A DNA stretch of 64,000 bases from Symsagittifera roscoffensis (GCF_963678635.1 NC_087068.1:28522318-28586317), one strand, 5' to 3'; shown: positions 1-10,599, numbered from the stretch's first letter. Notes: generated by a model from the sequence alone, not told the origin. Numbers and translations are program-made.

Positions 1-839
1 GATTATGGTACCATAATTTTAAAAAGGCTACATGAAGCCACCAACAAATGCTGGCATGAATCTGCGGCGGGTCGGGTCGAAAAACGTTGTTCGCCCATTT
101 TATGATAAAGATTTTTGATGAAAATTTTACTCAATGTGTTGAGAAAAAAGGAGGTGATGTTTCCCTTTTTGATGAATTTCTTCTAGTTTGCATTTTGTAA
201 TTTGAAAACTACAAAGATAATAATTATTGTCATCGGTCCCTAATTGGGCCCTAAGAGGAATCCGATGGTGCAAATTAACTTCGCAGAATGAGTTTGTTAC
301 AATTTTACATTGGCTAGTTTTTTCATCAAAGGTTTCATTCTAATAATTCTCGTTATTGTACGTAGGGTAATTTGACATTCCCTTAAGTGTAATACTGATT
401 TTTCAGTTGATAAAACCGCCTGAAAATGAAATTATTATAGACTCGTAAAACTGTGATATTTTAAACTCCTGGCCTTTTGCAATTTTTTTTTGCAAATCTG
501 TTGAAGTCGAAAAACTTTTTTATCTGAGCCATTGGGTTCCGATCCCTCTATCTTTAATTGATTTTGAGGATGGTCCAAAATTGTTAGCGTACTTGACTGT
601 TTTCGATCTCGGTTAAGAATTAAATCCGTGTTCATGCATTTTGGCATATCCTTTTGGGTGTCATAAAGAACCGCTATTCATTGTAGTACATTTGTAGGAT
701 AATATTCGTAATCTAATTTTTTAGTAATATTAAACAAAGTTTACTGCTCAGTATAAAAAATTTTAGGTAAACTTCACAAAATTTTAAGCGTTATAAAAGC
801 TTTAAAGAAAATAATGTTTTAAAGCACGAAGAAACGGGT
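1..839. other. AT-rich stretch, no confident gene
   Basis: I see no convincing gene here. A minus-strand frame of about 55 codons between roughly 130 and 300 and a 70-codon minus-strand frame at 435-647 are open but carry no motif I recognise. The position, just downstream of the protease of element C on the minus strand, is where reverse transcriptase would be expected, yet I find no YxDD-type motif. This could be decayed pol, or unrelated DNA joined to a truncated element. Confidence 0.3.
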
Positions 840-992
840 TTATTTTATTTCTATGTTTTCAAACGTTTGGCCTATTACACCTTTGTTTATATCTACTTTT
901 GATTCTCTGGAATTTTTTAGTACGATAGGCATTGACTTAATTTCATTCCTACAATAAGTGCTTTTTGCATTGATGCCTTTTTGTTCTAAGGA
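840..992 (-). pseudogene. Frameshifted continuation of element C protease region
   Basis: The protease ORF of element C stops at 993, but another minus-strand frame (840-947) continues with a plausible post-protease linker, containing the stretch IKSMPIVLKN and, further on, DINKGVIG, before a TAA stop at 840-842. Text of this kind, with a hydrophobic strand followed by a short KG turn, is common between retropepsin and reverse transcriptase in gypsy elements. I infer that the original pol frame ran on here and that indels broke it. Confidence 0.45.
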
Positions 993-1576
993 CTAATCAA
1001 TTCTAAACGATGTTCCTAATTTGAAAACTATGCCTGCTGGAGAAATTGAAATTACGCGGGATGATTTTGGTGCAATAGTTATATTTTTATCAAGAAGTAC
1101 ATTTTGATAAAAGCTTAGATATGGATAACTTTTGCTTCTTATAATAATGATAGGAACTGTTAAATCTGGGTATTTTTTTAATTCTAAGTTCAAATTTGGA
1201 AAGTTCATTGATTTAATGTTGTGAGAAATGAAATCTATTCCTAATATATTTAGATCGCAGCCATTCTTGGCTGAAATCCATGCTTTAATTTTTACCGGAT
1301 TATTAGTGTTTGTCCCAAAAGTTGAGTCAAAGTTAGTATAACCTATAAGTTTAAGTTTTTCTCCATTAACAGCAACTGTATTTGATCTACATTTATTCAA
1401 CAGTAGAGGCTGTATTTTACAAAATTGTTCATAGCTGTCAAAATTAATAAGCGAACATGTTGCTCCAGTGTCTAGTAGAAATTGGGTTTCCAGACCGTTA
1501 TTTTTATTTTTGTCTCCGATGGGATGTTGGTATAAGTTAATATACAATTGTATTTTTGGTTCAGACGGAGACTGAT
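993..1576 (-). CDS. Retropepsin-like aspartic protease of LTR element C (reached by -1 frameshift)
   Basis: Aspartic protease domain of a gypsy-type retrotransposon, which would cut the Gag-Pol polyprotein. The active-site signature LLDTGATCSLI lies about 25 residues after the first methionine of the frame (1547), and a second-half ILGIDFI motif follows about 80 residues later, matching the LLDTGA...ILG(R/I)DF layout of retropepsins. The frame is open upstream of that methionine, back past the gag stop codon, and overlaps gag in the -1 frame across a slippery heptamer at 1580-1586. The likely product is therefore a Gag-Pro fusion, not a protein starting at 1547. Reverse transcriptase is not found downstream, so the element is 3'-truncated or decayed. 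Confidence 0.8.
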
Positions 1577-2671
1577 CTAGTTTAAATTCACAAGTTCACA
1601 CTCATTATCGGTATAGTCTCCTGGAATGTCATCATCACTAAAGTTGTGGATCTGGTAAGGTGAATGATAATCGTTATTTTCGTTGAAGTGTTTCTTACTG
1701 TTCGACCTGTCACGCGATTGAGAACTTTCATTGAAGTTTGACAAGTGCCTGAACTCTTGCTGAGAGTTTATGTCATTGAAATTGTTGTCTACTCTTGACC
1801 TACTCTTGCTATAGTTATGGTGACTTCTGTTTGAATTCTCTCTTAATTGAAGCGAGTTATAATTTTGCTCCTGTTGATCGTTATATTTAAAGCAATGGCT
1901 TATCGTGTGGCCTGACATGCAACACCAGTTGCAAAACATTGGGTTGTTTTGTTTGTTTCTTTGCTCATGTGGATTATAGGCTGCGTTTATTTTATGATCC
2001 TTCATTAGTCCTGTTAACTCTTTAAGTTGATTCTTTATTCCCTCTATTTCCAATTTATTTTCTATGCTACTGGATGCTGTTCCGATAAATTCACTACTTA
2101 TTGCAAAACTTAAGTCTTTTGTAGCAATATGATCTTTTAATTGTTGCCAAGTTGCGGGTGGATTCTCAATTAGGTATTGATGAGCCTTTTGTTTCAAGCC
2201 TGGCGGGCTTAAGCCGCGTACAAAGAATTCCATTTTCTTTGCTGTTCTTTGATCATCATTAAAAGTTGGATTAGGCCATCCACGGTCTACTGCGGTGCTT
2301 AATCTATGTATGTAGCTTTTAATGAATTCATCAGGTTGTCTTTTTATTTTTTCTGCTTCTATTTGTCTCCTATACTTATCTTTATCATCAGTGAATCTAT
2401 CTATGAATTGATCTCTTATATCATTCCAAGGTAAGTTTGCTGCTAATCCCTGATACCATTGAGCGGCTGGACCTCTTAATATTGAACCAAATAAGGCTCT
2501 TCGTCTGTTATCATATGCGTCTTGTTCGTCACCTGCGTCTCCTGGTCTAGTGCCTAGGGAAAATGCTATCTTTTTCTCTACTATATCAAGAAAATCTCTT
2601 GCATCTTCATTCGGATCTAAGCCGGTAAACTTTTCGAGAGCTAAATCTGGGTATGCTACTACGTTTGCCAT
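1577..2671 (-). CDS. Gag of gypsy-type LTR retrotransposon C
   Basis: Structural Gag protein, 364 aa, ending in a TAG stop inside a frameshift site. The N-terminal two thirds look like a Ty3/gypsy capsid: the RGPAAQWYQGL segment (residues about 67-77) is the usual helix around the conserved tryptophan, followed by a run of basic and amphipathic helices. One CCHC zinc knuckle lies at residues 247-260 (spacing C-x2-C-x4-H-x4-C). The C-terminal 100 residues are rich in Ser, Asn and Arg, typical of a nucleocapsid tail that binds RNA. The ATG at 2669-2671 begins MANVVAYPDLALEKFTG, a natural start. Two small paralogous ORFs lie just upstream on the same strand. The reading frame is intact. Confidence 0.85.
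   Translation of the reverse strand: MANVVAYPDLALEKFTGLDPNEDARDFLDIVEKKIAFSLGTRPGDAGDEQDAYDNRRRALFGSILRGPAAQWYQGLAANLPWNDIRDQFIDRFTDDKDKYRRQIEAEKIKRQPDEFIKSYIHRLSTAVDRGWPNPTFNDDQRTAKKMEFFVRGLSPPGLKQKAHQYLIENPPATWQQLKDHIATKDLSFAISSEFIGTASSSIENKLEIEGIKNQLKELTGLMKDHKINAAYNPHEQRNKQNNPMFCNWCCMSGHTISHCFKYNDQQEQNYNSLQLRENSNRSHHNYSKSRSRVDNNFNDINSQQEFRHLSNFNESSQSRDRSNSKKHFNENNDYHSPYQIHNFSDDDIPGDYTDNECELVNLN
1580..1586 (-). promoter_or_regulatory. -1 ribosomal frameshift slippery site between gag and protease (element C)
   Basis: On the minus strand the last gag codons read T TTA AAC followed at once by the gag stop TAG (1577-1579). TTTAAAC is one of the canonical X XXY YYZ heptamers. Slipping back one base moves translation into the frame that stays open through the protease. 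The heptamer, its phase, and the abutting stop codon are all read directly. A downstream stimulatory structure was not evaluated. Confidence 0.75.
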
Positions 2672-2764
2672 CTTTGTTTAATTCACTCAATGTTTTGTTA
2701 ACAATATATAAAGGGTTTGGATGTGTTGTGTACTGATCAATTGTTCGGACTGAAATAATTGTAT

Positions 2765-3049
2765 TTAAGTTACAATGAAGTTTGCTGGGTTCAATGAATA
2801 CGAATTTTTGTTAGATAGATCAATAGTGCTATGGGGCTGATTAAGCATTTTTAAGATGGAAGTTATCTCTGGGGTATTGCTGCTGGAAAGAATGGTTAAT
2901 TCGTGAATATTTTTGTGTGGGTGTTTGGACAAAATTGTGATTTGATCTTTTTGGATATTGGTGATATACCAAATAATTTTTGTGGATTTATTTTTTAATT
3001 TCAGTTTTAAATTAAATGCTGTTGTATTTACTGGATAAAAGTTGGTCAT
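2765..3049 (-). CDS. Small orphan ORF 1 upstream of gag (94 aa), paralogue of the ORF at 3232-3516
   Basis: A 94-aa ATG-initiated frame 93 bp upstream of gag on the same strand. I do not recognise a family. It shares a colinear pattern with the next ORF: NLKLKLxNK, then IIWYITN, IxIL, KHP, HEL and finally TPEIxxIL. Similar length, order and spacing point to a tandem duplication retained at protein level. The core looks like alternating beta strands. Possible roles (RNA binding, accessory Gag-like factor) are guesses. Frames this short arise by chance in AT-rich DNA, but a matching pair does not. Confidence 0.6.
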   Translation of the reverse strand: MTNFYPVNTTAFNLKLKLKNKSTKIIWYITNIQKDQITILSKHPHKNIHELTILSSSNTPEITSILKMLNQPHSTIDLSNKNSYSLNPANFIVT

Positions 3050-3231
3050 AGCATTTTACATCCTTTTAGAGACATAAATATTTATCTAGGGAATGATGAA
3101 CAATATAAAAAATATTTAAATTTTTTCTTATGAACTTGTTATTATTTTTAATTTTTGATAAGGAAAATTTTTTGTTTTTAATAAAAAATGATTAAAATGC
3201 AAGTAGTTTTGTGCTTGGGTATTTTATGATA

Positions 3232-3516
3232 TCAGAAAGCAATCGGGAGTGAAGCAATTAATCGCTCTTCCGGTATACAAATTATGTTATTTGTTATTTT
3301 TGTTTGCTGAAGAATTGTGTCAATTTCTGGAGTATATCGACGAAAGAAGACGTATAATTCGTGTTTATCTTCGTTAGGGTGTTTTGCTAATATACTAATA
3401 TGATTTTTTTCAGTGTTAGTGATATACCATATGATGTTAGAGACTTTATTTCCTAATTTGAGCTTTAAATTTATTGTACTGACGTCAATTTTAAAATGTG
3501 TTGACATTAATTTCAC
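3232..3516 (-). CDS. Small orphan ORF 2 upstream of gag (94 aa), paralogue of the ORF at 2765-3049
   Basis: Second member of the pair, also 94 aa and also ATG-initiated. It matches the first across INLKLKLGNK, IIWYITNTEK, ISILAKHP, KHELYVF and TPEIDTIL, with different ends. The two are separated by about 180 bp of A/T-rich sequence. Placement in the 5' leader of an LTR element, between the primer-binding site and gag, is unusual, since Ty3/gypsy elements normally have no ORF there. Function unknown. Confidence 0.6.
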   Translation of the reverse strand: MKLMSTHFKIDVSTINLKLKLGNKVSNIIWYITNTEKNHISILAKHPNEDKHELYVFFRRYTPEIDTILQQTKITNNIICIPEERLIASLPIAF

Positions 3517-3719
3517 GTTGTTTGTTTTCTTTTTATTAAGCCAAGTTGTACTATTTGATTAGTATGTCTTAGAGTAATGAAAACCTGTTAGGAATTTTTG
3601 AATATTAACAAAGGTTATTAATAATAAGATAAGGAAATAAAAATTTTCTTTGGAAAGAAAAAAAAAATTTTTTCTAAAATTTTTTCTAAGTTTTTCAAGT
3701 TTTTTGTTTGCTGATTCCT

Positions 3720-4990
3720 TAACTGAAACCTAAAACTGTGTTCAAGTGAAGTTTTGTTGATGCTATGGTATGGTTAACAATATAACTATATGCCTTTATT
3801 GGTAATTATTGGTTCAAAACTTAATTTTTTTGTTAAAAATTTATAGAAAATTTTTTGACTGAAACGATAATCTGAAACCTGAAACTATGGTAGCTGAAGT
3901 TGAGTTTTTTTTAATCTTAAAATTTTCTATACGCTTTATTATATCTGGTTTTCGCTTTATCTTGCAAAAAAAATTCGAGAAAACCGAATCTTTTGATATC
4001 TTAAACTTAGTTTTTGAAAACTCAAACCTGAAACTCTTAAACTCTCTCAAACTCGGTGCATGAAAATAAAAAGTTGGTTTTTGATAGCTGGTCTAGTGTA
4101 AATTGGAATTTTGAACAGGTTTGTAACTTCAAAATCAAAAATTTGTTTGCGGAAACCTAAGTTTTTGCGGCTGAAACTATGATTTCTAGAACTGAAACTA
4201 TGGTTTGACCACTTGGTTTTAGAGTTTTGAGATTGAAAATTTAGGTTTGTCTCTCTAATATATTTCTATTCCAGCAATAAAATTGCCAAAAAGATGAAAA
4301 TTTTAGCCTAAAACGACGATTTTAGTTTTCTGAAACTATAAGTTTGAGGGCTCAAACTAACACCTTCTAGAAGTTTTTTGAGTTTAAAAATTTGTTACTG
4401 CATTAAGGATTCCTATTATCTTTCAATATTTCACAAAAATTTTTCTCGGGAAGCAAGATTTTTGGTTCTGAAACCAAAAATACCAATTCTGAAACGTACG
4501 TTTCAGCCTTAGGAACCAAAATTTAAAATTGGTTTGGTGGGTTTTAACACCGTTAGTTTTCTCTAGAAAGTCAAAATTCGGCGTTCGGAGCTCAATTTTG
4601 AGACCAAAAACTCAATTTTTGTGTTCTGAAACCTGAAACTAACAAAAACGTACCATTTAAGACCAGGTTTTTGACTTATGGTATCCAAATTTGGGTTTGA
4701 CTAGTTCCACTTTTGCTGTTTTACCCGAATCCGTTTACAGAAACTTGAAATTTTGACCGGAAACTATACTTATTTTAACTGAAACGTTTGGACCTATAAC
4801 TGAAACATAGACTGAAACCAAAAATTTTGGCTGGTAAAAATCAATTTTTTAGTGCTTATGCTATCATATGAAACCTATTTTATCAATATAAAGTGGATGT
4901 GTCAGTGTTTTAAACTTAGTTTTTGTTGTGAAACCTGATATTTTTGTGCTGAAACTAAAACTTGGTGTTTGGTGTTATGTGGTTAACGTT
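3720..4990. repeat. Dense TGAAAC (GTTTCA) motif array in the leader of element C
   Basis: The hexamer TGAAAC occurs roughly twenty times in about 1.25 kb on the + strand, often as CTGAAACT or CTGAAACC and sometimes as adjacent pairs (near 3875, 4180, 4630 and 4790-4810). The copies are embedded in otherwise unrelated T/G-rich text, so this is a motif array, not a simple tandem repeat. On the element's own strand the motif reads GTTTCAG, which resembles a 3' splice acceptor. I find no gene here; a 69-codon frame at 3841-4050 is low-complexity and unconvincing. Confidence 0.7.
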
Positions 4991-5859
4991 TAAGATTGGT
5001 TTTAGAGCGTAATCTTATTGTTAATTAGGTGTATATTTAAACTGTGTCAAAAAAACTAATGATTTATCAAAAAACACTCAAATCCGTTCCTTCCTTTTTG
5101 GTTTTTGTTATTTTCTTCCTTAGTTTCAGTAATTGGTAGCTTTACTGATGGATGATTTAGGTTTAAGTTACGTTAAGGTGGTTAGAATTAAAATGAGTTT
5201 AAGAAAAGTTGAGGATAAGCCTCGAGAATTGATGAAGGATTAGAATAAATAGCAACAAGCGTGGATGGTTTGAGATAATGTGATGAAGAATTCAATTTAT
5301 CATACAATTTAGGGTACTCTTAGATCGCACATATGACCACTTAACCCCCTCGAAAAAATAATTGAAGATATTTAATAAGTTTTTTGAGCACTTTAGTTTA
5401 ATACAGAATTTCGTAATTTTAGTGATGATAACTTCAAACTGAAGTTTCGGCAAAAGTTTAGTGGATTACTGGACAAAACGGGTACATCTTACTAGCAGAC
5501 TTAGGCAGAGAACGATTCTTTCAGAAATTTTATATATTATTATAATAATAGATAATAGTTAAGTTCATGAGCTAATGTCAGTTAGGAAGCCGTCTAATAG
5601 ACCTCGAGATGGAGGGATATCGTGGGCGACTGCTAGCGCAGGGGATGCATTTCGCAAGAACCCTACCAGGAATATCTGTCAAGTAGAAGACAATGAAATT
5701 TTGTTTCTATCGAAAGATACACATTGTCTCTGGCTTTTTGAGGTTGAAAACTAATCTGACAAATACTCACAGATCCTAATAATAATATATTTTTTGAATT
5801 TTAAAAGCTGTTTCGAGTTTGTTGGAAAAAGAATTTCTTAAGGAGTAGTTCTCTGCTGC
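4991..5859. other. Proximal leader of element C, no gene seen
   Basis: Between the TGAAAC array and the primer-binding site I see no ORF or repeat beyond general T/G bias. It would be the first part of the untranslated leader of element C. Confidence 0.4.
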
Positions 5860-5869
5860 GGTCGCACCA
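5860..5869 (-). other. Primer-binding site of element C
   Basis: On the minus strand this reads TGGTGCGACC: it begins with the TGG that pairs with the CCA end of a tRNA. The same ten bases occur at 19264-19273 in element D, in the expected place before a long leader. I could not identify the tRNA. Confidence 0.6.
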
Positions 5870-7038
5870 GTTTTACTAAGCGATCATTGCTGGTTGAATG
5901 CTTAGTAATTTTATCCTAAGTTATAAGCCTCACCTTAAATCGTCAAATTGTCTTGACAAAAAGTAGAGTAGAAACAATAGTTAGAAAAGGTATGAATTAA
6001 TTAGTTGGTTAGATACAAAGCACTGGGTTATTAGATTATATAAATGAATCGAACAGCTTAAAGAAATATACCTATGAGGGGAGGTTGAGCTAATCTTATT
6101 TTGTTCATCAATATTTTATCTTCTTACTAAGGTCGGTGGCTGATTAGTATGAATGGGTCGCCCTTGGTTGTGTCCACTTCGGCACTTCTGGTTTGGTCGT
6201 CAGTATCGTCTTTGCCGTAGTCCTTTGGGTACTTGTAGTCCAGACTTCCTCAGATGGGGTTATCTCGAGTATCTCGATTTATAATTTTATCGAACTTGAA
6301 ATTAGAATTTATTCTCTATTTTATTTGTGAAAAAAGACTAGTTTAATTTTACTGTAAAGGCAGAAAAGAAAAATTATTTATTTTTTGAAAAGGTCTAACT
6401 GAAGATATCTAACTTGCTGCTTACTGAGCAAAATGAAACACTGAAGATTTCAGGCCAGTCTTTTTGCTCGTAAGCATAAACCGGCGGCTGATTCAATCTT
6501 TAATTATTCAGGTTTCACCTGCTCCTTTGTTCTCCCTTTTTAATTTAGGGAATTTTCAACTAGTTTTTATTTGATTTTTTCAAATCAAATATCTTCAACT
6601 TATTAGTCCCCTTTGATAAAAACCGCAGCCTTCAGTTTGTCTTATTAAAAATTCATATTACTCTCTCTGATGCATCATATTGCAGGTGCACCTCTGCTTA
6701 ATCAAAGCAAGGAGAATTTCAGTGCAGCCGGCAAGACTGCTAAATATTTATCCAGTTTGTTTCAAGTTAAGTTAAAAGGGACGTATTAATAATCGCCGCC
6801 CTTTTAAAATATTGAGCATGAAAAAATGAGAAAAATTGGACAAGTATTTAAAAAGGAGTGGATTTTCAAAGCAAGATTTTATAGTCCTAATAAGAGTAAA
6901 TCAGTCAATATCTGATTTAGTGAAAAGAGGCTTTAATTTAAATGACACGCTCCAATTTAGAATTGGGTCGTTAAATAAACAATTAAGACAATGGTCTTTT
7001 GTGTGTGTGTAGTATTTTGCAATACTACACTAGTAACA
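5870..7038 (-). repeat. Candidate 5' LTR of element C
   Basis: About 1.17 kb between the primer-binding site and a terminus that reads TGTTACTAGTGTAG on the minus strand. The other end, next to the primer-binding site, reads CTTAGTAAAAC, a degraded match to the inverse of TGTTACTAG. No second LTR copy is in the window, so the boundaries rest on these ends and on the start of a different repeat near 7045. Confidence 0.4.
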
Positions 7039-7044
7039 TATCAA

Positions 7045-7410
7045 TTAAGGCAAATAAGCTTCCTTCAACCAATTTGGAATGATTTCTAAGACGGATTAAA
7101 TCTTCGCTTACGCGTTAATAGCGCAAAATATATCGGCCATAATGGCAATCTTTAAACCCTCATATCTTTACAAAAAATGGTCACAGGTGAAAGAATTTTT
7201 TTTTTAATTTCTACTCATGACAACAATAATTTTTGAATGTTATAAAACAATTTGCATCAAAAATGGCTACTTAAAAGTTCGAAATTCGACTGAAGAAAAA
7301 ACCACCCCGAGCACAATTATTCCGTTATTTCGTTACGAAAGTCGGGACAAAAAAACTGCTCGTATCAAGGCGAGCCTCTGAAAAACCCGACTGCCACGAT
7401 CTCAACTATT
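7045..7410 (+). repeat. Dispersed repeat family R, copy 1
   Basis: Contains GCGTTAATAGCGC, a block on ACGGATTAAATC, the phrase TGGCAATCTTTAAACC, the segment CCACCCCGAGCACAA, and then CTGCTCGTATCAAGGCGAG. All of these recur in the same order around 17100-17640. No coding capacity is seen. The family appears to be built of two modules (P with CTGCTCGTATCA, Q with GGCAAATAAGCTTC). Confidence 0.65.
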
Positions 7411-7739
7411 TATTGAAAAATTGAGATTTGGCAAACCTATCATTTTTGGGCATGTCATATTAAAATTGAAGCGTTACAGCTTGGGTCGTGAATTTGAAAA
7501 ACAAATTAGTTGCCTCAATTAATTTTGCAACCAATTTATAGTGCGGTTTAATTCACCACGCGTGCAAATTTTAAAACGAACAGTTTAGAAAGATTTTTGG
7601 AAGGCTGCTATGCTGCTATGGTGTTGTGCAAATACGGCTGGGCCCATGCACATCAATAGATCGATCCAACGAGAGACCAGAGTTTTAAAATTGGTGTTAA
7701 TAAGAAATACCGCCCAAGGGTTATATACCGTCACTTTCT

Positions 7740-8110
7740 TTGAAAGCCGGAACAAGAGGAATGCTTGTATCAAGGCAAACCTTTCATTGTTCCGAGTCTT
7801 TTTAAAGCTCTATGGAAGTGTTAGTGTTCAATATTATGGATATGCTTTTTTTCAAAAAACAGTCCCACACATGCACTGTAGCTACAAAGTGATATAAATC
7901 CCGTGTAGCATAATAATAAAAGCAAATAGCATGCAAAAACTTGATTTGGAATGATCTTTAGGACAGGTTAAATCTCCATTATAACTTAACAAAAAGATCA
8001 CAAGTAAAATAATTTCAAAAAACTGAACTGAGATCAACAAAGGTTGGTATTAAAAAATCCGTCAAAATAGATTGTTAAAAAACCAAAATATGTTTGGAGA
8101 AAAAACCACA
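7740..8110 (+). repeat. Dispersed repeat family R, degraded copy 2
   Basis: A weaker copy: GCTTGTATCAAGGCAAACC with TTCCGAGTCTTTTTAAAGCTC (module P), followed near 7930-8030 by TTGGAATGATCTTTAGGACAGG and TCACAAGTAAAATAATTTC (module Q). Open frames overlapping the P part (7585-7897, both strands) look fortuitous. Confidence 0.45.
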
Positions 8111-8539
8111 CAAAGCGAAAACTTTTCCTTTAAAGTTGAAACAAAAAATGGAACTGATTTAAAATTAAAAATAAAAAAATGTTAGCCATGCAGTTACAAA
8201 GTATAGAAAAAAGCTACTCCTAGAATTTTCATACATTTTTTCAAAGGTATGAAATCGAGAGTACCGTTTAAGTGAGTTTGATGAATAGAACTGTTTGTCA
8301 GCTTTCGTATTTGAATTTTTTTTTGTCTCCTTTTGGTGAAATCAAAGTTTTAATAATAGAAAAATTGTTAGCATCGAAATTTATTTGACGAAAACTTTAA
8401 CTGGCAGAAATTCTTTTTTATCAGTTACATCGGAAGTGTAACATGTTCATTGTTTTTCTATTCCTTTTGCTCGTCATTGTTTTTGGTATCATAAACATAA
8501 GGAATTTAGAAAAAATATATATTTTCTTCATTTCGAACT
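8111..8539. other. AT-rich spacer, nothing recognised
   Basis: No ORF, RNA gene or repeat that I can support. Confidence 0.5.
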
Positions 8540-8541
8540 TA

Positions 8542-9812
8542 CGCTGTGCGTCACATTTTTTCGTACCACCTTAACACAAGTAATTTCATCAATTCAACGC
8601 AAAAATGTGCTAACTTTTTTCGTACTTCAGAAATGTTCTAAAAAAGTCATTAATAAACATTATCTCCATTTCTCGTAACACATGATAAGAAAAGACTACG
8701 CAACAATGAGAATAGATTTTTAACATGTTCAGAAAGATGCAAGTTCAAGTGTTCTACGGCTTCAAAAATTCTTTCTTCCAGTTCTTGTTTCTGTTCTGGT
8801 TGCGAAACATCATAAATCCTTGAACTCGACTTGCTCTACACGTTTTTAATAATGTTAAGGTCCGGGCTCCTGCTGAACCAAGGTAGAAGCTTGAATACTG
8901 CAATTTTTCCTGTTGCAGAACGAAATCATCTGGGAGAATTTCTCTCATTAAAGGGATGGCAGTGTCTTTCATAAGCTTGATGTAGGTGCCTGAATTTATT
9001 CGACCAGATATCGTTTTTACAAAAATGTGAACGGTCGAAAAAATCATACCCCAGACCACCCCTACATTGACGTTTATTGGGGGTATAGGGGAACCACCCC
9101 TACATTGACGTTTATTGAGGTAAACTTGATGATTTTCCTCCATCCAGGAACACCAGTTGTCGGGTCGGTCTAGGTTAAATTTTTTGCATCCGTAAAGACG
9201 ACTTCATCCCAATTTTTGTCGCTTAGTCAACCATTCAGTGCAGAGGCGTACTCGGTTTTCTTTCTGTTTTTGGTCAAAATTATCGTGAACTTTGCATTTT
9301 TGTACCTATACCTCATTCTTGATAAAACCCGACGAACCGTTCTTCTGCTGATTTTGAGGGCTGTCTCCCTCAGGACATTTGAGGCTGTCACCCTTTCTTT
9401 GCGTTTTTCCTGTAGAGCAATGCATCGCTTTATACAGTTTTCTGAAGCCAACGGCCACATGTTTGTGTCCCTGCTTTGCTTTCACTCTTGAGTAGTCATT
9501 CTTCATCATATAGTGCACTCTTGATCATGGTAAATTAGGTTCTTGGCTGATTCGGTGATATGAAAAACCATTTGCATATTTTTTTTCGCTAACTCGATAA
9601 TCTCGCGCGAGTGCAAGTCAAAAACTGATTGTCAATCAAGTTAGGACGGGTACCTGCTAAATCAATTGAAACAGAACCATTGCTCGCAGTTTGTGGCATT
9701 TTTCAACAAAAAACCCAAGGGTACGAAAAAATTTGGCCAACTTTTTGTCTTTAGTCTTTAAACAAGTGTTTACCATGTATTAAGATGGTACGAAAAATTA
9801 TGAAAAGGAGTG
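8542..9812 (-). mobile_element. Tc1/mariner-family DNA transposon, inactive
   Basis: A 1,271-bp element with TA dinucleotides exactly flanking both ends (8540-8541 and 9813-9814), the standard Tc1/mariner target duplication. The ends are inverted repeats: read outward, both contain TTAAG, then TGGTACGAAAAA, and each reaches the flanking TA 26 bases after the GG of this motif. A second TACGAAAAA copy lies inside each end (near 8616-8625 and 9722-9730), 60-66 bp from the outer copy, giving the IR/DR layout known from Sleeping Beauty-like elements. The interior carries a broken transposase on the minus strand. Confidence 0.9.
8753..9699 (-). pseudogene. Tc1/mariner transposase pseudogene
   Basis: Remnant of the transposase that would bind the inverted repeats and catalyse TA-targeted cut-and-paste. 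A likely ATG is at 9697-9699. A helix-turn-helix segment is readable at 9227-9460 (SRRTVRRVLSRMRYR). The first catalytic block reads VVFTDAK (near 9190-9210) with a stop codon before it and a one-base frameshift after it. The block VWGMIFSTVHIFVK follows near 9010-9055, preceded by a direct duplication of about 25 bp (9056-9080 and 9095-9119). The third block reads SPDLNII-K-NV-stop (near 8830-8865): the catalytic acidic residue of the usual IENVW is replaced by Lys and Trp by a stop. The middle aspartate block is also eroded. Clearly non-functional. Confidence 0.88.
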
Positions 9813-9814
9813 TA

Positions 9815-10599
9815 TAAGTTTTATGTACGCTACAAAAAAACCGGAGATTTCCTTTTTTGTCATCAACTTCAATCGCTTTGAAACTGTGAATTTGAGAAGA
9901 CAAATCAAAATAAAGCTCCCTAATTTAGTCCAGCAAATGAGTTTTTAATTAGACCAAATGAGGTTTTCTTAAAAGACGAAATAATAAATCACAAAATTAT
10001 AGTGAAATTTTTCTTTAACCGCAGTTGAAATATTTTAAACTTAAATTCGAACTATTTTACTGTGACATTCTTTCTGCTTTTTTAAATTTGCTCAGATTAT
10101 TCTCCATTTTATCTAAAATTTACAAACCGCTATATAGTCCGTGATAAAGAAAAGAAAAGTTTAGAGAAAAACTGTTTTCAAATTAATTGAGTTGGTTTTC
10201 ATGCTGTGTGTTAGTATCTCAGGAGAAAACTAAAACTGTTAAAACTTTTTAGTGAGTCGCAAATGAAACGAGAGTTGGACTACACTATGTTGAATTAACT
10301 AAAAATTACACGATAAGTTTTTTTTAGAGATTCATTTTTAGTCTAATATTATGTTTTGTTGCAGATTATTTTAATGCAGAAAACTCCTTCATCCCTCTTT
10401 TCTTTCCATAGTCTCAAAACAGACCGCTTTTTTCAGCCAGCAAGCTTTATGCCACATTATGGGAACCAGAAAGAAATTTAAAACAATGTTACTGTTTTAA
10501 TTAAGTGCGTAAAAAGTGAAAAAATGTGAGAGTGATTATTGAAGTTTTGTTTTTGTTTCCTTTTTTTTGAAAAACTGTATTCATTTAAGTCTTCATATT
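9815..10599. other. AT-rich spacer, nothing recognised
   Basis: No supported gene or repeat. Confidence 0.5.
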
